A DNA stretch of 64,000 nucleotides from Clavelina lepadiformis. Its lineage: Eukaryota; Chordata; Ascidiacea; Aplousobranchia; Clavelinidae. Shown here one piece after another: positions 1 through 13,100 of the stretch. Positions within the stretch are counted from its first letter, which is position 1. Every line of letters begins with the position of its first letter. The stretch lies in NCBI RefSeq assembly GCF_947623445.1, contig NC_135246.1, positions 12,259,856 to 12,323,855 of the forward strand, in the 5' to 3' direction. Below the pieces are notes generated by a model. The model had not been told where the DNA came from and searched no databases. It saw only the letters and a list, made by a program, of their open reading frames with translations. The translations under genes were made by a program, and so were the position numbers.

Positions 1-1189
1 CACCAGAGGGGAAAGTCGTTTGTTGTATTCGTCCGACATTTTAATATCCCATAAGACGACCTTGTATACGCCCACTTTGCTTAAATTAACGCACATTTCC
101 CGTTAATATGCAGTATAATTTCTGAAAATATTTTATAAGGTTATAATACAAGTGCGGTAAAAGAATGATGAAAAATACAAAATACGTTAAATTAAGGACT
201 AACTACAGAAATGGCCCCTTTTTTCCAAAAAAGTGGGTAAGACACTTTTCTTCAAACTGGAACATATTTTTAGAGAGCAGGGCAGTCTGTCGGCGCATAT
301 TAATTTCTAAAATATAGAGTAATAGACGTTTCTTCAACCGTTACACATGAACATCATCCGGATAGGATAGAGAAAGAATATTTGAAAATCGGTTTATATA
401 TTATTTGAATAACAGCAAGTATTTGTTGATAGCACAAACAGCTCTGTCGCATGGAAACCGACTTTTTGAGAAATACATTTCGAGATCTTGTCATGGATCT
501 GGTCTTGTGGTAGCGAAAAATATTTTTTAGAAAACCTTCTATGTTTATTATCAGTTGATCACACCACTCCTTACATGTCGAATACTGGCCACACCTTAGT
601 TATTCTTTTGGATAAAAATAGCAAAAAAAATGTTGTAGAAAAGTCGTCCGTTTACAATGTCGAAGTTTTTAAGCTGTTTCCATGCAAACGTCATCCATCA
701 TGGAATATGAAATGATTTGGAAAGAAAAAAAATTGTAAGACTTCCGTTGATACGTCAAACAAGTATTACGTAAGATCTGCCTTTTGTATAAAAAAATGAC
801 CAAAAAAACAAGACTTTTTGGAAAAAACGATCTCAAAACTTGAAATGCCAGTAATTTCCTGGAATTACCTGAAAGAATTCAAATACTTTTAAAACAGAAT
901 TTCACAAATTTCAAAACATGAGAGGTCGTCATCGGTAAATAAAAGTATGCGTGAAGCGGTGAACCTTTTCTTTATCTGAAGTCGTTATAACATTGTAGAA
1001 GACTTTTTGAACTTGGGCAAGATGCAATCATGGTATTATCCACTGTTTTGTATTTTGAAGTCTTATTAAAATTTGGGCGATTGTAAACTGAGATATCACA
1101 TCGCAATACAATCAAATACACAAAAGTTTGATATTTTCCTCTACGAGATGGAGAATTCAGAAACTCAAATCTTGGCTTTTTGAAATGTT
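1..1189. other. 3' flank / 3' UTR region of the PDI gene; nothing else recognised
   Basis: No reading frame here looks like a known protein. A minus-strand AATAAA signal (plus-strand TTTATT at 544-549) lies about 640 nt past the PDI stop codon and could be its polyadenylation signal, but no transcript evidence is available. Confidence 0.4.
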
Positions 1190-4100
1190 TCAAAGTTCGT
1201 CTTTCTCTGATGTTTCATCGGTTCGCGTCAACAGAGATCTTTCTTTCAAATATTTAACGAGTTGATCAAAGTTTCCTTGTTGCAGATCGGCGAAAAATTC
1301 GCCTTTTTCGTAATACTTGAGTGAAGGAAATTTTCGCACCGTCAGATGATAACAAACCACTGGAAAAAATAAAATTCACCAAAAAGCGAACTTTACAACA
1401 TCGTTATCAACCATATTAATAATTCAGTAAGACAGTGAAGAATGACATTGTGTCACTCACAGCCTTGCTGGGGTTGTCTGTGGCAGTCCACTGCACCAAA
1501 TCCGACGTCAGAAACTTCATGAAATTCGTCAGCGGCGATGCGAAAATGGCGTCTGGCCGGATCGCACGACTGATAGTAGAGCGAGTGGAATAAGACCACA
1601 GATTGTTGCTATACAAAAGTGACATTAAGAATAGGATATCTCTGAATGACTTCATGGCTTAGTGAAGCGCTTTGCTTATGTCACCGACGAATCTGACTCA
1701 AGTTGCATGACTGAGATCGCCAAGTAAAACGCGACCAAACGATTGCCAAGGCTTGCGCTAAACACGCAATTAAGCCATTTCAGTCTCTCTCCAGAGTACT
1801 ATTAATCGCATTTTTTCCGAAATCAGTAACTTAGAACAACCAAATTGGCCTACATGTTTCTTGATAAAGTCTTCGTAGGTTTTGTTTCCCAAGTGTATCA
1901 CGTGACCGTACTCAGCTTGGTCCATGTCCTGCCAGGAGGTTGGTTTGACTTTCTTCGCCAGATCCTCACTTGGGCTAAAAGAACAGAGGAATATATCTGA
2001 TTCGATGATCGTAGTACAGACCTTATCTTCTAACTTGTTCATTCGGTCAGTCACCAGCCTGTACAGAACTCACTTTCTCATAAACTTTATGACATCTTCT
2101 GACTTCCAGGAACCATAGTATCTGTAACGCGCTTTTCCCTTGCTGCAACATAGTGGTATTTTTTAGAATGATTTGAAAACACTATTTTTTTACGATATTG
2201 TGAACGTGCGACTGTTAATTGGTCAGTAATCGTTAGCTGGTCATTAGTCGTACTTCGATTGATCCGACAACGACTCACTGAAAATAAAGAAAACTTGGAA
2301 AACTGTTTATTTCATATTTCGTTGAGATCGATCGTTCTGGACCGGCATTGACAGCTGCCATACCAACACTTGTAGGCAAGATTCTTCCTAGTTCCTCGGC
2401 GGCTTTCACGTATTCTGGTTTTACGTGCGTAAGGCAAACGGTGCACACTGCGAAATAATTTGCAACGTTGAAATCTGGTTCATAGTCATAGCATATGGTA
2501 GTGTAGGGCAAAGAGTAACAAGGTTATCTACAATGAAAATCAATTGCAAACTATTTGCTGACCATCTACGTAGAAGAAGAGCATAACATGATTGTATTTT
2601 TTGATAAAATCTTCAAAATTATCCTTATGCAGATGATTCACGCGACTGATTTCATTTATCCATGGTGTGGCGCTCTCTATTGGTTTCAACGGTTTCTGTT
2701 CTTGAGGTCTACATAACGTAATATGAAAATCTAATAAAACAAAAGGTTGGGGATAGAATGAAGATTAATTATAAACGATGCAGCAATCTACATTCTACAC
2801 ACGCAAGAAAAAACCACAGGTACAAACTCGCTCAAAAAGTTTAAAAATCCTCGTTTCGTGATGTCGCCATGATATTTAAATTTTCGATCAGCTGCTTCAA
2901 AGTACCAAAATGTTGGATAACCCTTGAACATTGCACAGAAAATTAATACTGATCAATTGACAGTTTATCAAGCACAAATCCTTCCGTGAGTTTGTTCATG
3001 CGAGCTACTGAATGTGTGAACGTAATGTTCTTGAAAACGTTTCATTGCATTAAACTATGCAGCAAAATGTGCATACCTTGATGTCAAAGTCTTTTAAGAA
3101 ACTTGCATATTTTTCAGCATTAAATATTCCAAATCCTACGTCAGGAAGGTCTTCAGAGGCTTCTACGCTAGCTTGAAAAAATGGTCCTTTTGCGTTCTTA
3201 CAAGCTCCACACCCTGACAGAAGAAATGTTGGAAATAAAAAGAAACATTAAAAAGTAGAAAAACGGTTGTTCTTGTGCTTTTCAATTTTTGTGCTATTTC
3301 AATAAAAATATTTAATAAAGACTTCATAATAAGACATTTCCAGAGAATTTTCAAACAGAATTCATATCTATTACGGTAACCCACATGGAGCATAGAACAT
3401 GACCACGGATTCATCATTTTCTTCAAGAAAAGTAGTCAAATTTGAAGGAGTTACCCATTCAACTTCTGGTGGTTTAGAGGATAAAATCTCGTCTTTGTCT
3501 TGAGTTGGAGATTCAGTTCGGGATTTTCCACTCAATCTTCAAAAAGATAGTTTAAAATGCAAGGTAGTCCTGTTTGCATTAGAGTATGTCAACACTGTTT
3601 AGTGTCCAGTCTTTTGAATAATATTTACATTGTTGAACTTACCCAGTCATGAATTTTGCAACAGAAACTGCTGTCCGTGGTCCTCGATACCGTTCAATGT
3701 ATTTACCATTTCTGAATAACGATAGTTTTGAAATGTTGCATGTACTGGGTAATAGAAACTTAACAAAAAGCTACAGGGTATAACAGTTAACCAATTTTTT
3801 CAACGACCTAAAATAGATTAAAGTAGGAAATCCAGTGACATTGTAACGCTCCAAGATTTTTTTAGATTCTTCTCCATCAAAAGCCGCCAAATGAGCATCG
3901 GATGTTTTTGATTTCAAAGAATCCGCAGCCTCCACAAACTGAGGTTTAAAACGTAAACAGTGGCTGCACCCTGAAAAAGTTTAAAAAGAATGCAGCAAAT
4001 GTTATGAAAATTTTACATTGTATCACTGACCAAATTTCAACTTCATACTTACACTTAGCATAGAACATAACCAGCGTGTGTTTACTGGCTTTAACAGATT

Positions 4101-7100
4101 TATAAAAAGAGGTTCTCTGCAATATGGTGACGTTTGTTTTTGCTAAAGACCAGTCCTTGTCAGCTTTTTTCTTTTCAATAAACGCTGGCCTCAACATAAC
4201 AAATTCATGTTTTAGCATTTATAAATGTTTTTTTGGTATAACAGCATCAGCAAATATCACTTACTTCTTCATAAATGCAATAATGGAATCAATGTCGAAT
4301 TTTCCATGATATTGATATTTGAACTTCCCATCATAAAAATAGGCAAAGTAGGGGTAGGATGAAATGGAGTATTTAGCTTTCAGTCTCAAGGCTAAAAAAC
4401 ACCGAAAACATTTATAACACAATGTCATAACACGAATACTTTAATCATAAAAAACTGAAATTATCAAAGCAGAGATATTAATATAAAAATTTTCCAGGGT
4501 ACCTTTAACAATATTAACTGCAGCCAGTGTTACATCAGGTTTTTCTATGTCCAACTGCAGGGCTGTTTGTTCATAGACCTTCCTTAGCTTGTAACATGTA
4601 GAACACGCTAAAAATGTGAAAAAAATTAAGAATACTGTTTGTAAGGTCAGATTGATCTCTTAAGGTACCTGTACCGAATAAGGCCCGGTCCCTAATAAGG
4701 CCCATTGCTCATATTTCGCAAACCCGTGCAAATAAATAAAAGATTTTGTCCCTACATAAAAACTAATATAAATTCATGATGGTTTACCAGATTTCATCCT
4801 TGTCACGTGATCAACCGATTCGCTAGAGCACAACAAAAATTTGATATTTGCAGTTAAGGTGGTTTTGTTAATTTAGAAAAAAAGTAAGTGAGAATTTGGC
4901 CGGTTAAATGAACTGTTGTCAGCCGGCTGAAGTTTTCATGTAACAACCAACTTAGTATTGAAAAGGATAATGCACTTTTTTTTGCTAAAATTTTTCTGAT
5001 GATAAAAATGTGACATTTTTTTCGTGGATGCCACATGCGCCTAATAAGGCCCATACAAGATGCTTGGCTAATTGATGTCCAGACTTCAAGAGTGGTTCCA
5101 GTCATCAGTTGGCAAATTGTTGCAGTTACTTTGATGCGCCTAATGGAATCTTTTTAAATGTTTGTACAACTTAAAATGTGAAATTTCTAATAATGTTATA
5201 TGTTGTCTATTACTATGTTTTGAATCAAAATACTCACAAAATTGGTGGGCCTTATTAGGAGCCTATGCTCCTAACAAGGCCCATTTTTTGGAATTTTTAA
5301 TTTCTTTATAAAAATTTTTTTGGGGGTTGTCAGGTATTGTGGTTTTAATATGTTGTAGTCATATACCCTCACTAATAGAATACGATTTTTCAGTCTATTC
5401 TCATTTATGGTTCTTGAGTTATTTTCAAAAAAGTGTTAGGTGGGCCTTATTCGGTACAGGTACCTTAATGCTTACTGGGAGAATAGAAGAAAACCATCAT
5501 TCCATTTTGCTCATTAGCAAACTGCTCAAATCCTTCATCCTGTAGATGGTAAATGTCCTCAGCAGCTTCATCCATTGACCAGTTGGGATACGATTTTTTA
5601 ACTTCAGGTTTAACTGGGCTACAATTTTTTAAATTTTCAACTGATAACCATAACATCACAAAAACTTTTTACTTAAATTGGAACGTTGCACATGGGCTAG
5701 GAATTGTTGATCAAAATATGAGTTAATACAAAGCTATAAATGGAACGTGAAAGTCAGGCAAGGAAATGTTTAAATAATGTTCAAAAGCATACTTTTTCAC
5801 AAACTGCAATAGATCTTGGGATGTTCTTGACTGCTCATATTCAAACTGCTTTCTACCATTTTCAAACCACAATAATGTGGGCACACCCATCTCTGTTACC
5901 CAAAACTGGTAAATGTATTCACTGTATTTATCACTGTCTATCACTGCCAGGTCCACCCCTACCTGAAAAAAAGGAAAATCAAATTCACTTTTTAACAAAT
6001 TTCACAATACAGAGCGAGTTGCTAAAAGGTCCACTAATTTTAATTCGTTTAGTCTCTCACATTTTCTTCTTTAACACTCCTTGCACATTTAGCAAGATGC
6101 TTTCTTACATCCTTGCAATTTGGACAGTCTTTGCTGTAAACTGTAAGCAGCACACGTTGATGTGACCGAATAAAACTTTCCCAGGTTGTGTCTGAAGCAA
6201 GAAATCCCATTTGGAAGCTTTATTTTAAATCACTGATAAACTTACAGTTCATGCACATAAGCAGTGCACTTAAACACTGTAAACTTACTTGTAAGTATGT
6301 GAAGAAGATCGGAATTTGGAACATGTTTCCAAAACTCATCCTCCTCAGGCAAAACAGCACTGGAATTGGAAGCATTTTGTTGCATAGTGGCAGAGGTTTC
6401 TAGATTTTGTATGAAGTTTACCAGAGCAGACGTCTGCACTCAAGATTTAAGTTGATTGCATAAATAAGGTGCGATTTTTAACTTACAGATTGGTCTTTAA
6501 TGAATTTCCCAAAAACTTTGACCAAACTGTCCAATATATTGCTAAAAAAATTCAGCCAATTGTTTAAGCAGATAACATTATAACAAAGCTAGCAATGAAC
6601 TAATGGGTTAAAAACTAAACTAGAGCCAAAAATCACAGCATATAATATCACCAGCTTGATTTTTTTTATTTTGCCCTTTCATGATCTTACTAATTTTGAG
6701 TATAATCAGTTCATTGTTACACAAACATCAAAATATGAAAATACAAGCAAACTTGCAGAGTACAAAATACATGATAAAAGAGTAATTTTCAAAATTGTAG
6801 AAGGCATAATTTGATTTAATGTCAAACACACATTAAAAACCACAAAGTTTAGACCAAAAACAATTTGAGTTTAGGTGCACCAACATGTATATGAAACACA
6901 TATTTGATACTGTATGAAATATGGCATCTCTCCATTACTAAGAACAGGCTTTTTTATTTTATGACACATGCTGCTACATTTATCTACTTCACCGAGATAA
7001 AGCTGTAGTGCTACAGTATAATTCTGGAATAATCTCTAACCGGAAAATATTGCTTCCTTCTAAAAATACTACTACCTGCAACATCGTGGGCAAGTGTGAA

Positions 7101-10100
7101 GGCTTAACTGCCTTTGAAGTTTACAGCAATTATACTAAAGTGCATTAGCAAATGTATATCGGAAAGTGAAACATACAGGAATAAAGCTTTGATTGAAACT
7201 TGATATCAAAAATTGCAATGCTTAAACAATGGAAAATATTACGCCTATTATAGCTTAAAACACACATGTACCTCTGGTCAATGACAGAGAATGCTTGTAC
7301 CAATCTGACATCTGTTATAAAGCCAAATATAACAAGAACGAGAATACTGTTAATTGCACATAAAACAGTTCAAATTCAGGGCAAAGAAAAACCTACACAC
7401 GTATCATTCAACAAATCAAATTCCAGTTAAAAACAGAATTTTGGCACAAGTGGAAAAACGTTTTCAGAAAATCACTTGCAACACACTAGAGTGTAGGTAA
7501 AATAATTTTTAAGTCAGGTTGCTTTCTGGAGAAAAGATCTTGGCCTCAATGCCAAACACTTGAATGGAATTCCTATAAGCTAATAATATAATTTTCTACA
7601 CAATAAAAAATTTCCAATTACAGCTCTGTCTTGACCAAACTCGTTTTCTCTGTCATGAAGTCCACAAAATTCGGTTCCTACTCAGGTCGAAGTGAAAGGT
7701 GTTATAAGGCACAAAATTCAACCAATTGTTGTTTTGTGTCATCACATTAGAGTTCCCACAACCAACAAGAAAGATGAACAAGAGAAAATACAAAAACAAA
7801 AAACTTGAGAAAGTCAGGTAAAATAAATTCTACAGACTACCCACTACTCTTCAGAATATTATTTTTTTTAAATATTGCTTCCAATGTACTTTTAGTGGTA
7901 ATTTTATGCTTACTAAATTTCATAAGTTTTACCTCTCGGCCTCCCTGATATTTCATTGCGTTTTTTCCATAGGAAAGATAATAGAATGTTGGGTAACCTT
8001 TGACATCGTAATTACCGCAAACTTCACTACTTTTAGTACAATCCACAGCAGCAAACAAAACCTAATAATCAATGAGTATAAAAAAAGTTTAATCTTGGGG
8101 GGATAAGGAAGATAAGATAAAACAATTTAATGAAATTAAGGCGAAATTACCTTTTTATCTTCTGCAAATTGCGAAGCTGCATTCTGGTATTCTGGTTTTG
8201 CTTTTTTGCAATGTCCACACCCTGACAAGCAACATATTTTACACACCCATTGATAAAAATTGAAAACCTGATGTTATTATTGTTATCTTATAATGAAGCT
8301 TACAGGGAGCATAAAACATCACTAAAGCGTGCTTCTTTTTCCGAATGGAAGCTTTAAATGAAGTGTCATCCAAATGCACAACATCACTTTCGATTTCATG
8401 CCAGGCCTTCTCAGGTGGTGGAGGCTCTTTTGGACTAGTAAATCAAAAACTAACTTGAATAATAAAGTTTAACCAAAGCAAAAACGTGCTTTGAAATAAA
8501 CAAAGTGCAATATATAATGTGTCACCAAATTATTATTCCCTGTTATGCTTACTATGCTATCAACTGTAACAGACGTTTTCCTACAAGGTTTACAATAAAA
8601 AACAATGGCTGGGAAAAACTGCTTGTGTATTTTAATGACGGTGCGTTCAGATTTTGTTTCTCAGAGTCACAGCTGCTGTACAGGTTCTTATTGATTTTTA
8701 CTGATCATGTACAGTGCTTTATTGAATACTTGACAAACAACTACACGTCACAACGACGGGATCAATTGTGACCATAAACAGCACTTAAAAGTTAATTACA
8801 CCCATCACAAGAGAGAGAAAACAAGATAATCACCACTTACTCCTTTATATATTCAACAATGCCATCAGCAGTTCTTTTAAAAGCTGAACCGGCATCATAC
8901 TTTTTCTCGCCATTCTCGAAGTATATTATAGTTGGATAGCCAGACACCTGAAACAATAATCTTTAACAGTCAAGTTGCAAAATACTTATTCAAAAGTCAA
9001 AGTTAACCTGATTTGGAGTACAAAACAGTTTTGCGATTTTTGTAATATCACCACAGTCACCTTGAACTGGTCAGCATACTTCCTATACTTGGTTGCGTCC
9101 ATAGCAGCGAGCTTCTCACTTGCTTCTTCTTCCTTCAGTGTAGTTGCCGCTTTCTCCCATTCCGGTTTCAGATTCTTGCAATGACCACACCCTGGTCAAA
9201 ACACACCACAGTTTTGTTTTTTGACATTGTATGTAACGGTAGCAGTTTTCTTAATATCTTGCAGTGCTAAAATTTTTAATCATATTGAAATACTCTAGAC
9301 CTGTGATTCCCAAACTGTGTGCCGCCACAGATTCTCAGGTGTGCCGCGAATCTTTTTGAAATTTTGGAAAAGAACTGTATAAATATTTAAAATAAGGCAT
9401 GCAGACAAGCATATGCGACTTAAAAGCTTTCTAGCTGCTTCAATAGCTGAGAAATGAGCACATGTGACGATGAAACCAATTATAGCATTGTCAATAGAGT
9501 AGGGTAATTTTTTAAAGTAACATTTCTTCTCTTGTAAGTGTGCCGCGAGCGTTTTCTAATTTTTTCTAGTGTGCCACAAGCTGAAAAAGTTTGGGAACCA
9601 CTGCTCTAGACACTATGTCCGGTAACTTACAAGGTGCATAGAAAAAGAGCATAACTTTTTCATTATCGGCAATAAAGCTTTCAAAAGTTTCGTCAGTCAA
9701 ATGGTAGACATCATTCTCCGTATCAGACCATTCCTGCTCTGGTTCTTTTGGTTTGGGCTCTTGTGGACTGCATCGAAAGTATAAAATTCATTTCAACTCT
9801 TGATATTAGAAGATGCTTATTACAAAATAACTCATAATTAAGATTGATATGCAATTTATTGTTTTATATCACAGTGGTAAAAACATGATGATGTTACTTA
9901 CTCATTTAGCCATTCAATCAATTCTTCTTTAGTGTGGCCAGATGAGTATTCAAATAATTGCTTTCCCCCGCTGTGAAAGAGCCACGTTTTAAATTTATTA
10001 AAACACGATGTTTTAGTAGATTTCATTGGTGGTAGATTAAGATTAATATCATAAAAATATCTGATTTAAAGCTGAACCTACTTGAAGTAGACTGTTTTTG

Positions 10101-13100
10101 GGAAACCAGTGACATTGTAAGTTTCCCGCAGGTTCTGACCATCTTTGTTACCTTCAGCATCAATTCCAGCCATGATCTTAGCAGACAATATAAGAGTTAA
10201 AAAGGATATCAAAGTAATGAAAATTATGACATAAATGAAAAAATTACCTAAAACAAAATCATTCATTTATATTAGCAAGGTTGGGCTACCTTTGCATCCT
10301 AGCTTACTGTAAAGAAATGTATAAAACATATTAATTTTGTTTTGAATGTGATATAGGACACCGCTTTGCAGAAGAAAAAAAACAAGTCCGTTTTAGTTAA
10401 GAAATAAGATAAATAAAAGTTCCAGTATATTATACCACTTTTCCTTTCATTTCAGTTGCAACCTCTGCAAAGACTGGTTTGAAACGTTTGCAGTATCCAC
10501 ACCCTGTAAAACACAAGTAACTGACAAATAGCTTATAATCAATCACCAATATCTACTGAGATGGCAAGTTCTAACACAGATATACTCACAGGGAGCATAG
10601 AACATAACCAAGGTAGGTTTATTTTTTTTCAATATTTTGTTCAGTTGCTTCTCAGATTCAATGTGAACAACATCCTTTGCACTGTCTTCTTCTTCCCATG
10701 GGCCGTCGCCTGTTGGGTTTTTCAAGAAGCCCACAATAGACTACAAAATGTAAGTAAACAAAATTTACTTCAACACGAAAAGCTTTTAAATGTTTTTGTA
10801 CATTCCATTGTGTTTACTTTAACGGAAAATTTTCTCTCATAAATCGCACTAAATTCTCCATCTTTATAATGCTGAATTTCCACAGGGGCTGGGTTCGCTT
10901 TCTGCTTTTTGCAAATCTATCATAAAAACACAGTAAAAGGTAATTATAGGTACTACAATAATGAACTTAACAACCTATCATACAGTAAGTGAAAAAGGTA
11001 AACAAAAACAAGGATTAAAACTAACTGCAGTTAAAAAGTGATAGAAACATTGTAACAGTAGAAGTATTGTAGAATCAAACATTTATTTTTTGTATTCTTA
11101 AGATCAGTAAAAATTGAGTTAGCATCAAGTTATGCTTACCTTTTTGCCTTCTTTGTTGCTGCAATCGATCCATGCTAAAGTTGCTGTACCTTTAGACGCA
11201 AGAGCAGCTTCTCCATATATGGTAAACTTCTTCTCTGCTGATTTTTCTGTTTAGAAACAGTATATATATATATATATATATATATATAGGATATTTTGTA
11301 AATTAAACAAAGAGATTAAATTGAACAGAATTAAACAAAAAGCACTGAAGAACTGTTAAATACAGTATACCTTACACACAGTAGAGGTGTAAATAGTTGT
11401 TAATTACAGTTAACAACGAAAACTAAACCTGGTTCGGATGGTATGATAAAAACCATAGTTAATGGCATTTCCTCAGACAGAATTTAGTAAATGCACTATG
11501 TATTACACCTAATCAAGAGATGTCGAAATAAAACCAACTCATATATGAATAGAATATTATTACAAAATCAATTTTTCTTAAAATGGTGGATTTGCTCTTT
11601 TAAAAATTTCCCCTTGGTGCCGTCATTCTCTACAAAAAAATCTTATATTTTACAAACAATTATCATGGTTTTCAATTTGTTGCAATCAACAGATATCTAA
11701 CTTGTATCGAGAAACGTTTCCAGTTGATCAAGCTATGTATTATCTATCAATTTGGCTTTAAAGTTTGGCATTCTACATGTATGATACTAAGCTTAATCGA
11801 GGCGTAAATGCTACTAAACTTGTCATAGTGAATAAATGCTACCATTTGGTAGGAGTTTTGTGTTTTTCTTTTACTGGTAGGCGGAAGTTTCGTATTGTTG
11901 TTCTTTCTGTTTTCGTCCAAGGCTTTGAAAAAGCTGTCATGACAACTCGTGTCTGACCTTTCCTCGAAGCAGGCAGCAAAGTAAAATTGCGCAGCGGATT
12001 TTCCTAGCATCCTTCAAATAGGAATTTGTATTTTTCTAAAAGTTCAGGATCAAATTCTAAAAATCTTTCTAGAATGCTGAACTGACTTCGAACGTCCTAA
12101 ATAATTTAGCAACTTTTGAAAATTTTGATATAAATAGGTTACAGTCACTTTATAAAGTACATGTGCCTAGTGCAAAATCTGCAATTATGGCAGTCCTTAA
12201 TGTACAGTGCATCTTAGTCATGGTCTATTTTTGTATTTTTTGCCAGTTTGTTTGATTCATTCATTCAATGAAGCTATGATATCGTCATACTGTACTTCAT
12301 ATCGTCACTTTAGCAAGTTATGAAAGGTATTGTAACTCAATACCAACTACCGGTACTTGAAACTCTCTTCTAATAGTGCATATATCATAGTTAATTAAAT
12401 TATTTTAGACTGGAAAAATATAGCAAATAAATACATTTTTCTCAGACTGGAATATATTTTATAATTCACTTTCTAGTAAAGTGCGGTACTTATTACCAAG
12501 AGGCCTGCATGATGAGCCAAGATCCTTTTCAGACATAATGGATTTCTCATATAATAATTACAAATAAATGGCCCCAACTTATGAAATACAGTATATGCAA
12601 GGTCTACACTCTACAGCATATTGCAGATTTGAAACAGCACGATTGATTTGCAAAGATACATTTCACAGCAAGTTGAATTCAATTAAGCTAAAGATACATG
12701 AATCACCACTAACCATTATCAGCAAACATCACCAGGACATTGGTTTTAGTCCGAAGCAATTTTTTGAATGATTTCATATTGTCAATATCTTGTAACCATT
12801 TTTTCATGTCAGATTTCTTTGCTGTCGTCCCTGCAGTGAGGTATACCTGCAATAAGAGATTAACAAACAAACAGTTATTCTTTCAAACTTTTTTTCACAT
12901 GCCCAAACAAGTTTTCACCTAAAACAAATTTTGCCACAAAAACAGAAGACCATAAGTTGACTGCAATGTGTTTAGCTACAAATAATAAAGGCATTTTTTT
13001 GTATTTGGTGAACGTCTCACATGTCATCTTAAACCCCTTAAGAGCAACATGTAGTTCATCTATGATAAAAGTTCAAATCCAGTTAACTTTAACTGTAAAT

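Noticed and set aside
4854..5105. An 83-codon open frame inside the TTAA element
   Set aside because: No recognisable domain; its codons run through the element's own repeat motifs. Treated as chance.
6486..6540. A 55-nt exon-like segment between PDI exons 14 and 15, with acceptor TTTTTTTAG and donor GTAAGT
   Set aside because: Exon 14 ends in phase 0; using this segment brings an in-frame stop (CAT TAA), and direct joining of exons 14 and 15 gives the family-like sequence. It could still be a rare poison exon.
7837..7932. Continuation of the exon 14 frame to a stop at 7837, which would end a PDIA5-length protein there
   Set aside because: A good donor (GTAAAA after GGRE) precedes it, the extra residues do not resemble a PDI C-terminus, and there is no KDEL-type signal, whereas the spliced form continues in phase to a KDEL end.
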